A stretch of DNA of 64,000 bases from Corynebacterium auris. Lineage in GTDB: Bacteria > Actinomycetota > Actinomycetes > Mycobacteriales > Mycobacteriaceae. Below, one piece after another: positions 60,219 to 64,000 of this stretch (position 1 is its first letter; each line of letters starts with the position of its first letter). Both the position numbers and the translations under genes were made by a program. The DNA is taken from NCBI RefSeq assembly GCF_030408575.1, contig NZ_CP047047.1, forward strand, positions 2,101,275 to 2,165,274, in the 5' to 3' direction. The notes beneath the pieces are model-generated. The model was not told where the DNA came from, did no database searches, and saw only the letters and a list, made by a program, of their open reading frames with translations.

Positions 60219-61910
60219 ATGTTTGAACAGCACACCGTCATCTACGGCATTGGCGTTTCCCCTGGCACAGCGAGCGCCGAGGCAGTCAAGGTCCTCCCCG
60301 CACCGGGCGTGGACGCCGACGAGCCCGCCTCCACCGACCCCGCCGCCGACGGCGAGCGCATCCGCGCCGCGATGGCCGCGGTCACCGCCTCCCTCAAACA
60401 GCAGGCCGAAACCGCCAGCCCGAAGGCCCGCCCCATCCTGGAGGCCACCGCCCAGCTCGCCTCCGACCGCGCGTTGGCAAAGGCCGCGGACAAGAAGCTC
60501 ACAGCCGGCGCCGGCGTGACCCGCGCGGTCCATGAGGCCGTCGAGGACTACGCCACGATCCTGAGCAACCTGGGCGGCTACATGGCCGAGCGCGTCACCG
60601 ACCTTTACGACGTGCGCGACCGCACCATCTGCGAGCTACGCGGATTGCCCAAGCCCGGCGTCCCCACCATCACCGAACCTTCCGTCCTGCTCGCCGAGGA
60701 CCTCGCGCCCGCCGACACCGTCGGGCTCGACCCCCAGCTCGTCGTCGGCATCATCACCGCCGCTGGCGGCCCCACCAGCCACACCGCCATCCTCGCCGCC
60801 CAGCTCGGCATCCCCGCCGTGGTCCGGGCGGAGGGGATCATGGATATCCCCGAGGGCACCCTCGTCGCCCTCGACGGCGGGGCCGGCGAGGTCATCGTCC
60901 GCCCCTCCGATGAGGAGGTCGACGAGATGAGGCGCCGCACGGAGCGTCGACAAGCGGCCCTCGCGGAATCCACCGGCCCCGGCAGGACTGCCGACGGCTA
61001 CCCCGTGAGCCTGCTGGCCAACATCGGCACCGCGGAGGACGGCGCGGCCGCCGCCGCCCGCGACGTCGAAGGCACCGGCCTGTTCCGCACCGAGTTCCTC
61101 TTCCTCGACCGCGCCAGCGCCCCCACGCTCGAGGAACAGACCGAGACGTACTCCCGCGTCCTCGAGGCCTTTGGTACCCGCCGCGTCGTCGTGCGCACCC
61201 TCGACGCCGGCGCCGACAAGCCCCTGGCCTTTGCCAACCTGGGCGAGGAGGACAACCCGGCGCTCGGGCGCCGCGGGCTGCGCCTCTCCCAGGCGCGCGA
61301 GGACCTGCTGGACACCCAGCTCGACGCGCTCGCCGCCGCCTTCGAGGCCACCGGCCGCCGCGCCGACCTACGCGTGATGGCACCCATGGTGGCCACGATG
61401 GAGGAGGCCCGCTGGTTCGCGGACAAGGCCCGCGCCCGCCAGCTGCCCCACGTGGGCATCATGATCGAGGTGCCCGCCGCCGCCATCAGCGCCAAGCAGC
61501 TTCTCGACGTCGTCGACTTCGCGTCCATCGGCACCAACGACCTCTCCCAGTACACGATGGCCGCCGACCGCATGCAGGGTGCGCTTTCCGAGCTGCTCTC
61601 GCCGTGGCAGCCCGCCGTCCTCACCATGATCCGCACCGCCTGCCGGGGCGGCGACGCCACCGGCAAACCCATCGGCGTGTGCGGCGAAGCCGGCGGCGAC
61701 CCGCTGCTCGCCCTCGTGCTCGTCGGCCTCGGGGTAAGCTCCCTGTCCATGGCCCCCTCGAAGGTCCCCGCCGTGCGCGCCGCCCTGCACATGCACGACC
61801 GCGCGACCTGCCAGCAGATGGCCGCCTACGCCGTCGACGCCCTCACCGCCGCCGACGCCAAGGCAGCCGTCGCCGCGCTCGCCAACCCGAAGCTCGAGGC
61901 GTTGCTTTGA
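60219..61910 (+). CDS. ptsI: PTS enzyme I (phosphoenolpyruvate-protein phosphotransferase)
   Basis: A 563-residue EI that transfers phosphate from PEP to HPr. The N-terminal domain holds the HPr-interacting helical part and the phospho-His188 in AAGGPTSHTAIL; the C-terminal PEP-binding barrel has GLFRTEFLFLDR, VRTLDAGADKPL, GIMIEVPAA, the GTNDLSQYTMAADR loop and the catalytic Cys in GVCGEAGGDPL. AGGAGG precedes the ATG. Located at the end of the bglF operon, directly behind the HPr fusion. Whether it is the only EI of the cell cannot be judged from this window. Confidence 0.95.
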   Translation: MFEQHTVIYGIGVSPGTASAEAVKVLPAPGVDADEPASTDPAADGERIRAAMAAVTASLKQQAETASPKARPILEATAQLASDRALAKAADKKLTAGAGVTRAVHEAVEDYATILSNLGGYMAERVTDLYDVRDRTICELRGLPKPGVPTITEPSVLLAEDLAPADTVGLDPQLVVGIITAAGGPTSHTAILAAQLGIPAVVRAEGIMDIPEGTLVALDGGAGEVIVRPSDEEVDEMRRRTERRQAALAESTGPGRTADGYPVSLLANIGTAEDGAAAAARDVEGTGLFRTEFLFLDRASAPTLEEQTETYSRVLEAFGTRRVVVRTLDAGADKPLAFANLGEEDNPALGRRGLRLSQAREDLLDTQLDALAAAFEATGRRADLRVMAPMVATMEEARWFADKARARQLPHVGIMIEVPAAAISAKQLLDVVDFASIGTNDLSQYTMAADRMQGALSELLSPWQPAVLTMIRTACRGGDATGKPIGVCGEAGGDPLLALVLVGLGVSSLSMAPSKVPAVRAALHMHDRATCQQMAAYAVDALTAADAKAAVAALANPKLEALL

Positions 61911-61956
61911 TCCGGTAGTGGCCCTGCGGGTTCATGTGTCCGGGGAGCGTGGGGCG

Positions 61957-62041
61957 GCCCCGCGCAAAAACTATGCAATGCATACCCCGGCGCCCCCGCG
62001 CCAAGACCGACGCCCCGCGCAAAAACTATGCAATGCATACC
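61957..62041. repeat. Two direct repeats containing the palindrome TATGCAATGCATA
   Basis: The 30-nt sequence starting GCCCCGCGCAAAAAC occurs at 61957-61986 and 62012-62041, 55 bp apart. Each copy contains TATGCAATGCATA, a 13-bp inverted repeat around one central base. The pair is bracketed by CCCTGCGGGTTCATG (from 61922) and CCCTGCGGGTCATG (from 62056). It lies between the converging ends of ptsI and the MMPL gene, a 199-bp gap with no gene. Confidence 0.8.
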
Positions 62042-62109
62042 CGGCGCCCGCACCACCCTGCGGGTCATGGGCCAATCGCACGGGGTAGACATTCACGATG
62101 CCCGCGTCA

Positions 62110-64000
62110 TCAAACGGCCACGGGTGTGGGCTCTGGACGTCGGGGGTCATCGGCTTCACCTCCCCCCAACTCCGTCGTGGTAGTGGAGGTACCACCCCAC
62201 ACGCTCGGCCCGATCAGCGTCAAGATCGACGGCAGCAGCAGTGGACGGACGATCAGCGCGTCCATCGCGACGGCCATGGCCAAGCCCAGACCGATCTCGC
62301 GCACAATGCTGATTTCCGCGACCATGAACGAGAGGAATACTCCGATCATGATGATCGCCGCGAAGATCACCAACCGTGACGTCTTGGCGATTCCCAACGC
62401 AATGGCACGACGGTGGGCCGCACCGTTAACGAATTCTTCTTTCATGCGGGAGGCCATGAGGACCATGTAGTCCATCGATAGGCCAAAGACGATTGCGAAG
62501 ATAACGATCGGGGTGACCGAGTTGATGGAATCACCCGTCACGGCTTTCCATATAAAGGACAACAGTCCCATCGCCGCAGAGACCACCAGTCCGTTGAGGA
62601 CAACCGCGAGGACGGGCAGGCGCCACGAGCGGAATGCCCAGCCCAGCAGGGCCAACGAGATGAGCACCACGGCTGCGATGATCCAGGGAATGGAGCTTTC
62701 GACCAAGCGGTCGAAATCGTCCCCCTGGGCGGTGGCTCCCGAGACGTAGACATCAGCCTGGTCGCCTGTGAGATCTTTAATATCTCGGATCATCTCGTGG
62801 GCGTCATCAGAATCCGGCAGTCCCGTCGAGGTGACGAGCACGCGAGAGTAATTCACTGACTGTTGCGATCCCGATAGTGGGTAGGGGGAGAGCTTTTCCT
62901 CTGGCGTCCCCGGGACAAGCACCTGATCGACGTTGCTGACGCCACCAAGTTGGTCGGCGAATGCTGTGGCTTTCGCCTGCACGTCTTCAGCTGATTCGCC
63001 TGGTGCCCCTTCGAAGGTCACGCTCGTGGGGAACAAGGTGCGGGCATCGAGTTCGGACTGGATCGCTTCGATGCCCTCACGGGAATCCTTGCCCTCTGGG
63101 AGGATCGACACGCTGGCGACTGGGACCTGCAGCTTGATTCCCGCCAACGGTGCGGCACATACGAGCAGTGGCACGACGACCGAGAAAACCACGATGGCTG
63201 GTTTGGTCAGTGCTGTGCGGAGCATCGGTGAATCTTTTTCCTCCTCGATAACCAGCGCGTCGTGGAAGCCCGGCAGTTTGCCGAAGAAGAGTCGGTCGCC
63301 GAGCACGGTGATGATGGCCGGCACCAGGGTGGACAGAGCAAGCAGTGCAATCGTCGTCACAATGATCCCTGCCAACGCAATAGAAGAAAAGACCATATTC
63401 CGAGCGATAAACAGGGCGCACAAGGCGGCGATGACGCTCAGGCCGCCAAAGCGGATGGCATGCCCCGCGGTATGCGTCGCCAGGCGCAATGCCTCCGGTG
63501 TGTCCACCCCAGCGTGGATGTTCTCTTTGTAACGAGCAGTGAGGAAGAGACAATAGTCCACGCTCACGGCCAAGCCGATCAATGATGCACCCGTGACGTA
63601 CATGTTCGACACATCCATGAACTGAGCCAAGACCGTCCCGGCACCTTGTGTTCCCGCCAGGCAGATGCCTGCCGTGATCAGCGTGACCGCGGTTGGACCG
63701 ACGGCGCGGTAGATGAACAGCAGCACGAGGATGAGCAGCGGGAAGGCGATCATTTCCGCGTGCAGGGCATCTTGCTGGGACTGAATATTCAGGTCATAGT
63801 CCAGTGCCGCGGCGCCCGTAACGTGACTGTCTACCGCGGTGCCGTCGACAGCCTCGGCGACTTTGTCACGGAGTGTGGGCACCATGTTCTGTGTCGTCGT
63901 GTTGTCGGCGTCGAAGCCGACTTGGACGATCTGCGTCTGCCCGGAGTCAGAGCCGAGCTGCGCGACTTGTCGTCCATCCGTCACATACTCAACGTGTGGC
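62110..64000 (-). CDS. MMPL-family RND transporter, 5' part outside window
   Basis: The C-terminal 630 residues or so of an MMPL transporter, open to the right edge. It shows the RND topology: an extracellular loop, a block of six helices (MIAFPLLILVLLFIYRAVGPTAVTLITAG... with ASLIGLAVSVDYCLFLTARYKE, whose Asp-Tyr pair is the proton relay), a second porter loop (SILPEGKDSREGIEAIQ), and a second helix block with IVFGLSMDYMVLMASRMKEE. Such proteins export lipids, siderophores or drugs with proton energy. One 60-bp stretch counted here is 57% G+C against 70% in ptsI, and codon use is less GC-biased, hinting at acquisition from another lineage. Confidence 0.9.
   Translation of the reverse strand, partial: PHVEYVTDGRQVAQLGSDSGQTQIVQVGFDADNTTTQNMVPTLRDKVAEAVDGTAVDSHVTGAAALDYDLNIQSQQDALHAEMIAFPLLILVLLFIYRAVGPTAVTLITAGICLAGTQGAGTVLAQFMDVSNMYVTGASLIGLAVSVDYCLFLTARYKENIHAGVDTPEALRLATHTAGHAIRFGGLSVIAALCALFIARNMVFSSIALAGIIVTTIALLALSTLVPAIITVLGDRLFFGKLPGFHDALVIEEEKDSPMLRTALTKPAIVVFSVVVPLLVCAAPLAGIKLQVPVASVSILPEGKDSREGIEAIQSELDARTLFPTSVTFEGAPGESAEDVQAKATAFADQLGGVSNVDQVLVPGTPEEKLSPYPLSGSQQSVNYSRVLVTSTGLPDSDDAHEMIRDIKDLTGDQADVYVSGATAQGDDFDRLVESSIPWIIAAVVLISLALLGWAFRSWRLPVLAVVLNGLVVSAAMGLLSFIWKAVTGDSINSVTPIVIFAIVFGLSMDYMVLMASRMKEEFVNGAAHRRAIALGIAKTSRLVIFAAIIMIGVFLSFMVAEISIVREIGLGLAMAVAMDALIVRPLLLPSILTLIGPSVWGGTSTTTTELGGGEADDPRRPEPTPVAV

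Overview
The window is a chromosomal segment of a high-G+C Corynebacterium; the species cannot be resolved from sequence alone. Evidence for the genus: a dnaK-grpE-dnaJ-hspR cluster and clpB with HspR (HAIR) operators and SigH-type promoters, a fpr2/cysIXHDNYZ assimilatory sulfate-reduction cluster in the C. glutamicum order, pyruvate:quinone oxidoreductase, an AftD-type arabinofuranosyltransferase, DUF2613, DUF1707 and DUF1023 proteins, and many promoters whose -10 box lies 7-8 nt before the start codon (leaderless transcripts).

Layout. 1-6294: rhodanese (cut by the window edge), DUF4265 protein, zinc alcohol dehydrogenase, ClpB with its heat-shock control region, and a GltS-type glutamate symporter. 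6414-11562: a degenerate globin/reductase fusion, a nitrilase-family amidase, a small protein coupled to a DUF1023 hydrolase, and Pqo. 11559-15088: an orphan sugar-binding lipoprotein, an esterase and a LacI regulator, linked by a shared palindromic operator. 15085-19480: hspR, dnaJ, grpE, dnaK, with an intrinsic terminator between grpE and dnaJ. 19566-24740: secreted protein, aldehyde dehydrogenase, AI-2E exporter, DJ-1/PfpI protein, nucleosidase. 24743-33007: the cys operon on the minus strand and divergent fpr2, with a McbR-type operator. 33027-33950: a tandem array of 83-bp units. 34033-37688: heterodimeric ABC exporter. 37886-42359: two convergent Rib-domain surface proteins with lower G+C. 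42699-47856: DUF1707 protein, AlaT-type aminotransferase, a DUF559-like gene between two copies of a palindromic repeat, UDP-glucose dehydrogenase, Dcd and tRNA-Gly. 47920-50663: a frameshifted CPBP protease, an uncharacterised gene with a SAM-riboswitch-like leader and a McbR-like operator in its promoter, and a YjiH transporter. 50787-56935: VanW protein, NagZ-like lipoprotein, DUF2613, AftD. 56944-61910: a self-contained PTS operon. 62110-64000: the 3' part of an MMPL transporter with lower G+C.

How the genes work together. ClpB and DnaK/GrpE/DnaJ form the disaggregase system, repressed by HspR from the same window. The cys genes reduce sulfate to sulfide, with Fpr2 and CysX as the likely electron supply. 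The PTS operon holds EIIBCA, EI and, in place of a free HPr, a BglG-type antiterminator fused to an HPr domain; a RAT/terminator precedes the operon, so phosphocarrier and regulator are one protein acting on its own mRNA.

Strongest leads: (1) the BglG-PRD-HPr chimera in its own RAT-controlled operon; (2) the unknown gene at 48478-49026 behind both a SAM-IV-like leader and a TAGAC-N6-GTCTA operator; (3) the 83-bp array with constant unit length and conserved paired palindromes. Start codons were chosen from Shine-Dalgarno spacing or -10/leaderless geometry where visible. No database search was possible; family assignments rest on recognised motifs.
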